Assembly (NCBI GenBank): GCA_038214085.1
Contig: JBBQSF010000069.1
Span: forward strand, 1 to 15,715
Reading direction: 5' to 3'
Source of the DNA: JBBQSF01 sp038214085
Lineage (GTDB): Bacteria > Bacteroidota > Bacteroidia > Bacteroidales > CG2-30-32-10
DNA length: 15,715 nt
In this document: one piece after another, positions 1 to 8,560 of the stretch
Position numbering within the stretch: position 1 is the stretch's first letter
How the letters are laid out: each line of letters opens with the position of its first letter
Position numbers and translations under genes: made by a program
Notes under the pieces: generated by a model
Seen by the model: only the letters and a program-made list of their open reading frames with translations
Databases searched by the model: none
What the model was told of the DNA's origin: nothing

Positions 1-2166
1 TCCACTCAATTCGGCAATAATCCGAAGTTCGATCTGTGAATAATCGGCAGAAAGTAAAATATATTTTTCATTTCTTGGAACAAAAGCTTTTCGTATTTCT
101 CTTCCTCTTTCAGTGCGAACCGGGATATTCTGAAGGTTCGGGTTGTTGGAACTTAATCTGCCCGTGGCTGCCACCGCTTGATTATAAGAAGTATGAACTC
201 TGCCTGTCCGCTGGTTCACCATGAGTGGCAAGGCATCCACATAGGTGGATTTTAGTTTGGATAAGGAGCGGAAGTCGAGAATTTTCTGAATAATAGGATG
301 TTTGCTGATAAGTTTAATAAGAATTTCTTCTCCTGTGGAATATTGCTTGGTTTTGGTAAGTTTGGCTTTTTCAGAAATAGCTAATTTATCGAACAGAACT
401 TCTCCCAATTGTTTGGGCGAAGCAATATTAAATTCCATTCCCGCAAGCTCGTGAATTTCAGTTGTAAGAATGGCGATTTCGGTTTGCAATTGGCTTGCTG
501 CTTCTTTCAAGGCTGCAGTGTCAATTTTTACGCCTTCCGCTTCTATAGCTGCAAGCACCGGTACCAGTGGCATTTCAATTTCATCAAAAAGTTTTCGGGT
601 ATTGGTTTCATCCAGAGTTGGTTCAAAAATTTCTTTTAACTGCAGCGTGATATCAGCATCTTCTGCGGCATAATCCTTAATATCATCGGCAGGAATCAGA
701 TTCATTGAAAGCTGGTTTTTTCCCTTAACGCCAATAATCTGTTCAATGGGAATAGGCTTGTAATTCAGGTATGTTTCAGCAAGTAGATCCATTCCATGAC
801 GCATGTCGGGCTGCAATAAGTAATGGGCAATCATGGTGTCAAAAAGCTTTCCTTTCACTTCCATGTCGTACCACTTTAAAACAGCAATATCGAACTTCAT
901 ATTTTGCCCAATCTTGGTGATTTTTTCGCTTTCAAAAACAGTTCTGAATTCTGCTACCAGCATAGCGGCTTCATGGTAATTTGAAGGCACTGGAACAAAC
1001 CATGCTTCATGAGGTTTAAAGGAAAAGGACATGGCAACAAGTTCGTTATTGCTGGTGTCTAAACCGGTGGTTTCTGTATCAAAACACACAAAGCCTGCCT
1101 GAACAATTTTGCTGATAAGTAATTCGCGCTGTTCTTTGTTGTCAGCAGAAAAATAATTGTGATCAACCGTTTTAATGGTCTTCTTATTAACCGGTGTTTC
1201 CTCCTCTTCTGGGAAAAGTAAACCACTATTCTGACTACCTTGTGCTGAGATACTTTCAGCTTGTTTTGCTGGTGGATTCAAAGATAGTTCAGTAAATACT
1301 CTTTTTGCAAAATTCCTGAATTCGAGTTCATCGAAAAGTTTCTGCATGCGCTTTTCATCAGGATGTTCCATTATTACCTGATCCGGAACAAGATCTACTG
1401 GTACATCTAAAATTATTGTAGCAAGTTGTTTTGAAAACAAGGCCTGTTGGGCGTGTTCAATAACTTTATCTTTAAGTTTAGGGTTTTTTATTAAATGCGC
1501 ATTTTCGATGAGGTTTTCAACAGAATCGAATTCTTCGAGAAGCTTACGGGCAGTTACTTCACCAACTCCGGGTATACCTGGAATATTGTCTGAAGCATCG
1601 CCCCATAATCCGAGAATATCTATAACCTGTTCCGGACGCTTGATGCCAAAGCGATCACACACTTCCTTAACACCAAGAATTTGGGCTTTATCTCCCATAC
1701 GGCCTGGCTTGTAGATAAAGATGTTTTCGGAAACAAGTTGTCCAAAGTCTTTATCGGAAGTCATCATGTATGTTTTGAAACCTTGTTGTTCTGCTTTTTT
1801 TGCAAGGGTTCCAATAATGTCATCGGCTTCGTATCCGTCGAGTGCGAAAATCGGGATATTAAATGCTTCAATCAACTCATGAATATATGGCAATGCGGCC
1901 GACAAATCATCGGGCATAGCTTCTCTATTTGCTTTGTATTCTGAATAGTCATCGTGCCGCACGGTTGGTGCATGTGAATCAAAACACACGGCAATGTGCG
2001 TTGGCTTTTCATTTTTTAAAACATCGAAAAGCGTATTTGCAAAACCCAGTACAGCTGATGTATTGAGCCCTTTTGAATTGATTCGTGGGTTTTTATTTAA
2101 TGCAAAAAAAGCCCTGTAAATCAGTGCCATTGCATCGAGGAGAAAAAGTTTTTTTTGTTCTGCCAT
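1..2166 (-). CDS. polA: DNA polymerase I, 3' end beyond window
   Basis: Replication and repair polymerase that fills gaps and removes RNA primers. The frame is open from the ATG at 2166 to the left edge (722 codons, no internal stop). It begins MAEQKKLFLLDAMALIYRAF, the classic start of the 5'-3' exonuclease domain (about residues 1-290). The 3'-5' proofreading domain follows (about 330-520) with all three exo motifs intact: DTE at 363-365, NMKFD ending at D426, and YAAED at 499-503. So this is a proofreading form, unlike Taq-type enzymes. Polymerase motif A (ADYSQIELR, catalytic Asp708) lies at the very edge; motifs B and C are outside the window. Family members are about 900-950 residues, so roughly 200 residues are missing from view. 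No clear ribosome binding site or TAnnTTTG promoter box is visible before the start. The repeat array begins only 21 bp upstream, so transcription must come through or from it. Identity is certain from the motifs. Confidence 0.97.
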   Translation of the reverse strand, partial: MAEQKKLFLLDAMALIYRAFFALNKNPRINSKGLNTSAVLGFANTLFDVLKNEKPTHIAVCFDSHAPTVRHDDYSEYKANREAMPDDLSAALPYIHELIEAFNIPIFALDGYEADDIIGTLAKKAEQQGFKTYMMTSDKDFGQLVSENIFIYKPGRMGDKAQILGVKEVCDRFGIKRPEQVIDILGLWGDASDNIPGIPGVGEVTARKLLEEFDSVENLIENAHLIKNPKLKDKVIEHAQQALFSKQLATIILDVPVDLVPDQVIMEHPDEKRMQKLFDELEFRNFAKRVFTELSLNPPAKQAESISAQGSQNSGLLFPEEEETPVNKKTIKTVDHNYFSADNKEQRELLISKIVQAGFVCFDTETTGLDTSNNELVAMSFSFKPHEAWFVPVPSNYHEAAMLVAEFRTVFESEKITKIGQNMKFDIAVLKWYDMEVKGKLFDTMIAHYLLQPDMRHGMDLLAETYLNYKPIPIEQIIGVKGKNQLSMNLIPADDIKDYAAEDADITLQLKEIFEPTLDETNTRKLFDEIEMPLVPVLAAIEAEGVKIDTAALKEAASQLQTEIAILTTEIHELAGMEFNIASPKQLGEVLFDKLAISEKAKLTKTKQYSTGEEILIKLISKHPIIQKILDFRSLSKLKSTYVDALPLMVNQRTGRVHTSYNQAVAATGRLSSNNPNLQNIPVRTERGREIRKAFVPRNEKYILLSADYSQIELRIIAELSG

Positions 2167-2187
2167 TGTTGGTTATTCTATTTTGTT

Positions 2188-2855
2188 GCCCGCTGACCTT
2201 TTTTCTTCGCTAATCTGCGTTATCTGCGGGATATTTTATTTATTCTTATTTTTTGCCCGCTGACCTCGCTGATTTTCGCTGACTTTTTTCTGCGCTAATC
2301 TGTGTTGTCTGCGGGATATATTATTTGTTCTTATTTTTTGCCCGCTGACCTCGCTGATTTACGCTGACTTTTTTCTGTGCTAATCTGCGTTATCTGCGGG
2401 ATATTTTATTTATTCTTTTTTGTTTCCTGTGGATCTCGCTGACTTTCGCTGACTTTTTTCTGCGCTAATCTGTGTTGTCTGCGGGATATTTTATTTATTC
2501 TTATTTTGTTGCCCGCTGACCTCGCTGACTTTCGCTGACTTTTTTCTGCGATAATCTGCGTTATCTGCGGGATATTTTATTTATTCTTATTTTGTTGCCC
2601 GCTGACCTTGCTGATTTTCGATGACTTTTTTCTGCGTTAATCTGCGTTATCTGCGGGATATTATATTTATTCTTATTTTTTTGCCCGCTGACCTCGCTGA
2701 CTTTCGCTAACTTTTTTTCTGCGATAATCTGCGTTATCTGCGGGATATATTATTTGTTCTTATTTTTTGCCCGCTGACCTCGCTGACTTTCGCTGACTTT
2801 TTTTCTGCGTTAATCTGCGTTATCTGCGGGAAATATTAATTATTCTTTTTTGTTT
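2188..2855. repeat. Tandem array of eight ~86-bp dyad repeats
   Basis: Eight head-to-tail units begin at 2188, 2255, 2340, about 2424, 2511, 2597, 2683 and 2769. The spacing is 84-87 bp except for the first unit, which is 67 bp because of an internal deletion. Each unit has three parts. The first is GCCCGCTGACC followed by two more CGCTGA(C/T) steps. The second is a T-run and three CTGCG steps ending in TCTGCGGG. The third is an AT-rich linker of about 25 bp (ATATTTTATTTATTCTTATT-like). The two GC-containing halves are roughly complementary (CCCGC against GCGGG, CGCAGA against TCAGCG), so each unit could fold into an imperfect hairpin. Unit 4 has a damaged left end (CCTGTGGAT). The array occupies almost the whole gap between the GxxExxY gene and polA. 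Similar CGCTGATTTTCGC / CGCAGATTACGC intergenic repeats are common in Bacteroidota; their function is unknown. Confidence 0.95.
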
Positions 2856-3273
2856 GCCCGCTGTCCCGAAAACTTTCGGAATCTGCGGGAAACTCTTGCA
2901 ATCCATTTACTTTTCTATAAATTGATTTTGCAATATCTGCAGTGTTGAAATTCACTAGAATTCCCAGTTTCTTTTCTGCTAATTTTAAATAAGTCAGAAC
3001 CTGCTTGTGGTGCACTTCAGCTAATTGCTCAACCGATTTTATTTCAATAATTACTAAATTTTCAACTAAAATATCTATTCTGAATCCAAGTTCCAATCGT
3101 TCATCATCATAAATTACAGGCAACGAAACTTGCGATTTTGCCTTTAACCCACACTTTTTTATTTCATGCAATAACACCGCTTCATAAACAGATTCTAATA
3201 AGCCGGGACCCAAATTTTTATAGACTTTAAAAATAGCTCCTCTGACTAAATATGAAATTTCATTTTCGGACAT
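2836..3273 (-). CDS. GxxExxY family protein (PD-(D/E)XK-like)
   Basis: A 145-residue protein of the GxxExxY family, which overlaps the PDDEXK_3 nuclease-like family. The signature is at residues 24-30 (GLLESVY) within the typical N-terminal stretch VYKNLGPGLLESVYEAVL. A nuclease-like core follows, with Asp67 in FRIDILV and Glu77-Ile-Lys79 in VIIEIKS, matching a D...ExK arrangement. Family members average about 120-130 residues; the extra tail here (FPADSESFRDSGQTKKNN) is encoded by a unit of the adjacent repeat array. No biochemical role is established for the family; nuclease activity is inferred from the fold motif only. It lies upstream of polA on the same strand, separated by the array. 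A weak TAACTTTA (minus, 3324-3317) is the nearest thing to a promoter box. The start at 3273 gives the family-typical N-terminus MSENEISYLV. Confidence 0.9.
   Translation of the reverse strand: MSENEISYLVRGAIFKVYKNLGPGLLESVYEAVLLHEIKKCGLKAKSQVSLPVIYDDERLELGFRIDILVENLVIIEIKSVEQLAEVHHKQVLTYLKLAEKKLGILVNFNTADIAKSIYRKVNGLQEFPADSESFRDSGQTKKNN
2856..2889. repeat. Diverged ninth repeat unit inside a coding region
   Basis: This 34-bp segment keeps the outer ends of the array unit (GCCCGCTG ... TCTGCGGG), but the middle is replaced by TCCCGAAAACTTTCGGAA. Read on the minus strand it forms a nested hairpin, CCCGC / GCGGG outside and CCGAAA / TTTCGG inside with a 2-base tip. It lies in frame within the 3' end of the GxxExxY gene, where it encodes residues about 129-140 (PADSESFRDSGQ). 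It sits one period (87 bp) from the eighth unit, so it continues the array in register. This is seen directly in the sequence; that the unit invaded or extended the gene is inference. Confidence 0.85.
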
Positions 3274-3351
3274 TTAATTCAGATAATTGATTCATTTTTA
3301 AATTAATTATTCGCGATAAAGTTAATTAAAAACGACGGAATTACTAACAAT

Positions 3352-3382
3352 AAAAAAAGCTGCCCTTGCGAGACAGCTTTTT
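3352..3382 (-). terminator. Intrinsic terminator of the T9SS cargo gene
   Basis: A 9-bp perfect stem AAAAAGCTG / CAGCTTTTT (3354-3362 with 3374-3382) has an 11-nt loop. On the minus strand it is followed by a run of T, and it begins 16 bp after the stop codon of the gene ending at 3399. The A/T flanks are symmetrical enough for it to work in both directions, but no plus-strand gene approaches it. Confidence 0.85.
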
Positions 3383-3398
3383 AAAAATTAGTTTGCTA

Positions 3399-6300
3399 TT
3401 ATTTTTTAACAGCAATTTTTTGCGTAGAAACTCCACTTGCAGTTTCAACATTCAGATAATAGAATCCGTCAGCAAGATTGCTTGTATTTATTGTAGCATT
3501 CTTGTTGTCGATTAAATTGCTATAAACGAGTTGTCCGAAAGGATTGTAAATTTTAATGCTTACAATTTTCTCGGTTGATTTAACATTCAATTTATCACCA
3601 GCTGGGTTCGGATATGCTGAAACAGTTGCAGAAGCAGAAACTTCTTCAATTCCTGTAGCATCAGTGAGATTGATATCATCAAGATATAAAACATACATAT
3701 CAGCAGCACTGTTACACAGCCATCCCAAATAATATACACCACTTGTTGGAACTGTAAAATTCACAACATCTTCGGTATAAGTTACGGTAGTGATGCTAGG
3801 TAAATCGCTAAGTAAAGTAGTTAATGATGTAGAAACAGGGGCAGTACCAATATAAACGCTCATACTTTCAGGATAAGAAGCTGATTTAGCTTTGTACCAG
3901 TATGATAATTTATATGTTTTTGTAGCATCAAGCTGGATACATTTAGAAATCAACCAATCATTGGCACCATTAGCTGCGGTGTAGTTATATGTTGCAACAG
4001 CAGGAGCAATATTTCCGCCAGTGGCTTCAACTGCCCAAGTATTTGCATCTCCATTGGTGTTTTCAATTTGCCATCCTGAAAAATTTTCAGCAGGTTCGAA
4101 TCCCATACCGTAAGGAGGAATGGCATTGGTTACATTTTCAACAGCAATTGAAATTGTATCGTTGGCCGGGTATTCATCGTTTGTTAATGCTGAATAAACC
4201 TTAATATTAAATACCCCTGGTGCAGAAAGGTTTGCTTGCTGGGTAAAGGTATATGTGTAGGCTGCTCCTGGGGCAATAACAGAAGATACTGTTTCGGTTA
4301 CAGGTGCACTTGAGTTGATTTTGTAGCTAACAGGGAATCCGCTTATAGCGCTTGTTCCTAAGTTTTCAATGCTAACAGAAATTGCTTCATTACCTAAACC
4401 GCATGCTGATTCCGGGGATGTGTATCCAGTAATACTTGCATCGTTGGTTGCTAATGAAGAATTAAAAGGAATTGCAAATCCTGTTATTTCTGAACCACCT
4501 GCAAAATCTCCAATATGAGTGGCGGCACCTGTAACAACGTTTACAAAACTGAGGTCTCCTGCAGATGTTGCAGCATTGTATCCTGCCAAATAACAAATAT
4601 TGGTATAGCGGTCAAATTCCATATCCTGTGCATAACTGGCATCAAATCCTATTGCACCTATTGAAGTTGCAATTCCTGTATTTTTATTTACGGAATAGAG
4701 AAGATCATCATTAATACCTAAAGAATATAAATTTCCAAAAGTATCACAAGCCAGATTAATCAGTACATCCGATGAACTGCTTCCAATTAAATTGGTGTTA
4801 CCAGTTGCAGGAGATATTGAATACAGAGAAGAAGTAGATCCTGAGTAGCCAGTACCAAATAATTTATTTGAAGTATAATCATAAGTAAGGCCCATAATAT
4901 CCAAGCCAACATTTCCAATTACAGTTCTTGCACCTGTTAAAGTATCAATAGTAATAAGCGTATTATCTGCATATACAACACCATACCATTTGTTACCACG
5001 ACCCCAAGTTCCGGCGCCAACAAAATTTTGTCCAGTATTATCCGCAAGGGAAGTAATTGCACCTGGAGCTTCAAGAGATGTTACAGCCGGACCTTCGGGA
5101 AGTATTCCTGATGGGTCAGAAGCTACATAGCAATATGCTTTTGTAAGATCAAGAACTTCTACACTTTGTTCAAGTGTATCATTGGTCAGATTCATATCAT
5201 TGCCAAGCTGTGTGTAAACCTTAATATTATAGGTTCCGTTTGCTGCATTCCATGGATCAAAGGTAAGCTGCTGAGTTGCGCCGGGAGCAAGTATAGCAGC
5301 ATTTTTTGTAGATGTATATGTTCCGATAACCATTGTTGCATTAAAAGCAATATCAATAGAACCAGTGTTTTTAACTGTTGCCATAGGATTTACAGTTCCA
5401 TTGTTAATTACAGGAGCCACATCAATACTTAGTGCCTGAGCATCAAAATTATTATAAACAGTTGTGCTCAAAGTATCATTGTTGTTGGTAGTATCGCAGG
5501 CGTAAGCAGTATAAATTTCGATATCATAAACATGGCCTGGAATAGAAAAATCAGCTGTTTGTAAAAAAGTAAAATTTACAAAAGAGCCACCATTAATTGT
5601 GCTAGTTATAATATCATTCACTGGTGTTCCACCGTCAATAACATAAGAAATTGGAATATTAGAGTGATCTAAAGAATCATTATTGCTTACTTTCACTTGA
5701 ATGGCATTTGCAGCAGTGAGGAGATCCGAATTAAGAGGAGCAATAAGCATATTTGGCGTGATATCACAATGTGTAATTGAAGGAATAAGTTCATAGGCAA
5801 ATATTTTTTCGCCCTGAGCATTGCCTCCAAGAATAACCTGGCCGCTTGTGTTTTTAAAGCAGAATGCGCCACCAGCCATTGCTGTTGCTGAAATATCAGA
5901 ACAATCATGAACCAATCCTGTTGGCAACAGTGTTGCAATACTTATTTGATTAAAGAATGCACCATCACCAGCAGAACCCTGATCAAATAACCAGAGATAA
6001 GGACCACCGGGTGAATAATTGTCGTATGCAGAACCATAAATGCCAGTTAATGCATGGTTAGCTGTAGGTATTGTGTTAAGAACTGTTCCCGTAGGGCTAA
6101 CACAGATAATATCGCTACTCCAACCGCCTACCCAAAATCCATTTAAATCATAATCGTAGGCAATGTTTCTTACAGTTGTTCCTGCAGGGCAGGCTATAGT
6201 TCCAATTAATGTATGGTTAACAAAATCCATTTTATAAATTGTAGCAGCATTTGCTCCGCCATAAAAATAGGTTCCATCATAAGCCAAATCTCTAATTCCA

Positions 6301-6659
6301 GTAACGGTAGGAACGCTAAAACTATCAACCAAAGTCCCTGTCATGGTATAACGATAAAATATTGCACCACTCCATTTTGAAGAATAAATATAATTGCCAT
6401 CAGTTTCCACTCCGGCTTCTCCCACTCCTGCTATATTTGCATTTAATACAATATCCCAAGGATCTTTTGAACTGTGGGTTGGCGTTTGTGGATTATTGTT
6501 TGGTGTAATGTCTAAATTTGATAATGCTTTTACCACTAAACTGTGTTTGGGGGTAAGACCATTCAATTTAGCATTTTTTTCTGATTTTTGTGCATTTGCA
6601 TATGTAGCTGAAAACAGCAACATCAGGCAGACAGCAAAAAGTTTACGTAAATTGTTCAT
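3399..6659 (-). CDS. Secreted T9SS cargo: propellers, CARDB-like, anchor J domains
   Basis: A 1086-residue secreted protein. The parts in order are: Sec signal peptide (about 1-23, hydrophobic CLMLLFSATY then ANA-Q); a first beta-propeller-like region with repeated Gly/Tyr-rich blades (about 75-295); two CARDB-like Ig domains (about 300-400 and 405-500), each ending in an IKVYT / IEIYT strand and NNDTL; a second propeller-like region (about 505-735) with LTGARTVIG / TGNTNLIG / TGIATSIG blade motifs; a third CARDB-like domain (about 738-842); a choice-of-anchor-J / cleaved-adhesin-like jelly roll (about 850-1000, GMGFEPAENFSGW ... YLDDINL); and a T9SS type A sorting domain (about 1013-1086, YPNPAGDKLNV ... 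GFYYLNV ... KIAVKK). It should be exported through the T9SS to the surface or medium. The substrate or ligand is unknown; no catalytic motif is visible, so a structural, adhesive or binding role is likely. It is transcribed alone, with its own terminator. Confidence 0.88.
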   Translation of the reverse strand: MNNLRKLFAVCLMLLFSATYANAQKSEKNAKLNGLTPKHSLVVKALSNLDITPNNNPQTPTHSSKDPWDIVLNANIAGVGEAGVETDGNYIYSSKWSGAIFYRYTMTGTLVDSFSVPTVTGIRDLAYDGTYFYGGANAATIYKMDFVNHTLIGTIACPAGTTVRNIAYDYDLNGFWVGGWSSDIICVSPTGTVLNTIPTANHALTGIYGSAYDNYSPGGPYLWLFDQGSAGDGAFFNQISIATLLPTGLVHDCSDISATAMAGGAFCFKNTSGQVILGGNAQGEKIFAYELIPSITHCDITPNMLIAPLNSDLLTAANAIQVKVSNNDSLDHSNIPISYVIDGGTPVNDIITSTINGGSFVNFTFLQTADFSIPGHVYDIEIYTAYACDTTNNNDTLSTTVYNNFDAQALSIDVAPVINNGTVNPMATVKNTGSIDIAFNATMVIGTYTSTKNAAILAPGATQQLTFDPWNAANGTYNIKVYTQLGNDMNLTNDTLEQSVEVLDLTKAYCYVASDPSGILPEGPAVTSLEAPGAITSLADNTGQNFVGAGTWGRGNKWYGVVYADNTLITIDTLTGARTVIGNVGLDIMGLTYDYTSNKLFGTGYSGSTSSLYSISPATGNTNLIGSSSSDVLINLACDTFGNLYSLGINDDLLYSVNKNTGIATSIGAIGFDASYAQDMEFDRYTNICYLAGYNAATSAGDLSFVNVVTGAATHIGDFAGGSEITGFAIPFNSSLATNDASITGYTSPESACGLGNEAISVSIENLGTSAISGFPVSYKINSSAPVTETVSSVIAPGAAYTYTFTQQANLSAPGVFNIKVYSALTNDEYPANDTISIAVENVTNAIPPYGMGFEPAENFSGWQIENTNGDANTWAVEATGGNIAPAVATYNYTAANGANDWLISKCIQLDATKTYKLSYWYKAKSASYPESMSVYIGTAPVSTSLTTLLSDLPSITTVTYTEDVVNFTVPTSGVYYLGWLCNSAADMYVLYLDDINLTDATGIEEVSASATVSAYPNPAGDKLNVKSTEKIVSIKIYNPFGQLVYSNLIDNKNATINTSNLADGFYYLNVETASGVSTQKIAVKK

Positions 6660-6701
6660 TGCATAAATTATTGGTTAATAAAAAATTAAGATAAAGTGAC
6701 A

Positions 6702-6709
6702 CAAAGATA
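6702..6709 (-). promoter_or_regulatory. Candidate -7 box for the T9SS cargo gene
   Basis: TATCTTTG on the minus strand matches the Bacteroidota -7 consensus TAnnTTTG and lies 42 bp before the ATG at 6659. No convincing TTTG -33 box stands 19-21 bp upstream, so the call rests on one element. Confidence 0.45.
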
Positions 6710-7007
6710 CTAATTAATCTGATATTGTATACGATAAAAACATATTGCAAAAAGCAACATTTAATTTTTGTCGGTATGTTTTTGTTAATTCGAAAAGAAA
6801 AACAGGAATTACATCTAAGTTTTTTGCATTTGTATCCAAATGATCAATTTATGTTAAAATTTAATTGTTTTACTGATAATTAGCCCGTCCAACATTAATC
6901 CATCACAAGATAAGAACAAAAATGTGCTTGTGTTTTTCCTAGAGCCTATATTTTTATTTCAAAGAAAGAAATTAAAAATGAAATTATATAAAAATCTAGA
7001 AAATCAT

Positions 7008-7015
7008 TAGCTTTG
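7008..7015 (+). promoter_or_regulatory. Candidate -7 box for the aminopeptidase gene
   Basis: TAGCTTTG matches TAnnTTTG and is followed by GTAAAC. It would give a leader of about 115 nt before the ATG at 7138. No clear -33 TTTG is seen at the expected distance. Confidence 0.4.
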
Positions 7016-7137
7016 TAAACTAATACATCAACGAGGATTAAACTATTCTATGAAATTGATTAAATAAATTGTAAAAATTTCTACAGAAATGAAATCATAA
7101 GAAAACGATTCACAAAATAAATTAAAAATATAAATAT

Positions 7138-8526
7138 ATGTTTGATTCAAAAATTTACGCCAACAGACGAAATCTGTTGAAAAACAAACTTTCTAACGGT
7201 ATCCTTTTGTTTCTTGGAAACAATGACTCCTCATCCAATTATCCGCAAAACGTTTACCATTTTCGTCAGGATAGTTCATTTCTCTATTTTTTCGGAATTG
7301 ATGAGCCAGGATTAGCGGCAATAATTGATCTGGATTCGGGTGAAGAAATTGTTTTTGGAAATGATGTGGATATTGAAGACATCATTTGGACTGGTCCCGT
7401 AGAATTGCTTAAAGAAAAAGCAGCAAAATCAGGAATAAATCAAACTTTTCCTTTTGAAAAGGTTATTGATTACATTGAAAAAGCAAATGCACAAAAGCGC
7501 ACAGTTCATTATTTGCCGCCCTACCGCAACGACAATCGTATTTTCTTGAATCAGCAATTGGGCATTTCTTTTGAATCCTTAAAGCAAGAAGCCTCACTTG
7601 ATTTAATTAAAGCAGTTATTGAGCTTCGCTCGATTAAAGAACCATGCGAAATTGAGGAAATCCGCAAATACATGGATGTGGCTTATGAAATTCACACCAC
7701 TGCAATGAAAATGGCGAAACACGGAGTTTATGAATACCAGATTGCCGGAGCCATGGAAGGTATTGCATTATCATACAACGGATCGCTTTCTTTCCCTACA
7801 ATTCTTTCGGTTCGGGGAGAAGTTTTGCACGGACATTATCATGGAAATATGATGAAAAACGGGGATTTATTGCTGGTGGATGCCGGAGCTGAATCGCCCA
7901 TGCATTATGCTACCGATCATACAAGAGTGGTTCCAGTAAGTGGCAAATTCACCCAAAAACAAGCGGAGATTTATCAAATTGTTCTCGATTCGCAAATGGC
8001 TGCAATTAATGCCATTAAGCCAGACGTAAAATATCAGGATATCCATTTGCTTTCGAGCAAGGTAATTGCTGAAGGACTTAAAAAAATAGGCCTGATGAAA
8101 GGAGATATTGCTGAAGCTGTAAAAGCTGGTGCTCACGCATTTTTCTTTCCTCATGGCTTGGGACACATGATGGGCTTGGATGTTCACGATATGGAAGACA
8201 TTGGGCAAATTTATGTGGGTTATGATGATGAAGTTCGCCCCATTGATCAATTTGGCACGGCATACTTACGCTTAGGAAGAAGATTAAAACCAGGTTTTGT
8301 GGTAACTGTTGAACCGGGAATATATTTTATACCTGAACTTTTCGCCCAATGGAAATCGGAAAACAAATTCGCTGAATTTATCAATTACGATAAAGTTTCC
8401 GAATACCTGGATTTTGGCGGCATACGTATAGAAGACGATGTACTTGTTACCGAAACTGGATTTGAAGTACTTGGGAAACCTATTCCAAAGACAATTGAGG
8501 AAGTGGAAGCTTTTATGGCCAGCTAA
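7138..8526 (+). CDS. pepP: Xaa-Pro aminopeptidase (M24B)
   Basis: A cytoplasmic metallopeptidase that removes an N-terminal residue preceding proline. At 462 residues it is the usual length. Residues about 1-150 form the creatinase/AMP N-terminal domain; about 170-450 form the pita-bread M24 domain. All five predicted dinuclear metal ligands are visible: Asp248 (LLLVDAG), Asp260 (ATDHTRVVPV), His343 (HGLGHMMGLDVHD), Glu392 (VEPGIYF) and Glu432 (GGIRIEDDV). The second substrate-binding His is at 350. Nothing is missing, so the enzyme should be active. The gene stands alone, reading away from the T9SS cargo gene, with a long leader and no Shine-Dalgarno sequence, as is usual in this phylum. No clear intrinsic terminator follows; the next 200 bp hold a degenerate inverted repeat. 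The related prolidase family is less likely given the N-terminal domain and the VYHFRQDSSFLYFFG motif. Confidence 0.95.
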   Translation: MFDSKIYANRRNLLKNKLSNGILLFLGNNDSSSNYPQNVYHFRQDSSFLYFFGIDEPGLAAIIDLDSGEEIVFGNDVDIEDIIWTGPVELLKEKAAKSGINQTFPFEKVIDYIEKANAQKRTVHYLPPYRNDNRIFLNQQLGISFESLKQEASLDLIKAVIELRSIKEPCEIEEIRKYMDVAYEIHTTAMKMAKHGVYEYQIAGAMEGIALSYNGSLSFPTILSVRGEVLHGHYHGNMMKNGDLLLVDAGAESPMHYATDHTRVVPVSGKFTQKQAEIYQIVLDSQMAAINAIKPDVKYQDIHLLSSKVIAEGLKKIGLMKGDIAEAVKAGAHAFFFPHGLGHMMGLDVHDMEDIGQIYVGYDDEVRPIDQFGTAYLRLGRRLKPGFVVTVEPGIYFIPELFAQWKSENKFAEFINYDKVSEYLDFGGIRIEDDVLVTETGFEVLGKPIPKTIEEVEAFMAS

Positions 8527-8560
8527 ACTTAGAATCTGTTTAAATTTCTTATAAAATTTT

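Larger units (their letters stand above)
6660..7137. other. Intergenic region between divergent genes
   Basis: This 478-bp AT-rich stretch separates the start of the T9SS cargo gene from that of the aminopeptidase gene. No coding frame of note was found. It should contain both promoters (listed separately). A stem CACAAG / CTTGTG (6904-6932, 17-nt loop) followed by five T looks terminator-like on the plus strand, but no gene reads into it, so I give it no function. Confidence 0.6.

Noticed and set aside
2188..2889. CRISPR array
   Set aside because: The unit is about 86 bp and repeats throughout, including the AT linkers. There are no unique spacers of constant length between short identical repeats, and no cas genes are present.
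6394..6666. Plus-strand frame opposite the start of the T9SS cargo gene
   Set aside because: It lies wholly antisense to the signal peptide and first domain of a well-supported gene, and its translation resembles no protein family.
6904..6937. Terminator or small RNA in the divergent gap
   Set aside because: A 6-bp stem with 17-nt loop followed by five T is weak, and no plus-strand transcript is expected to reach it. Left as a remark only.
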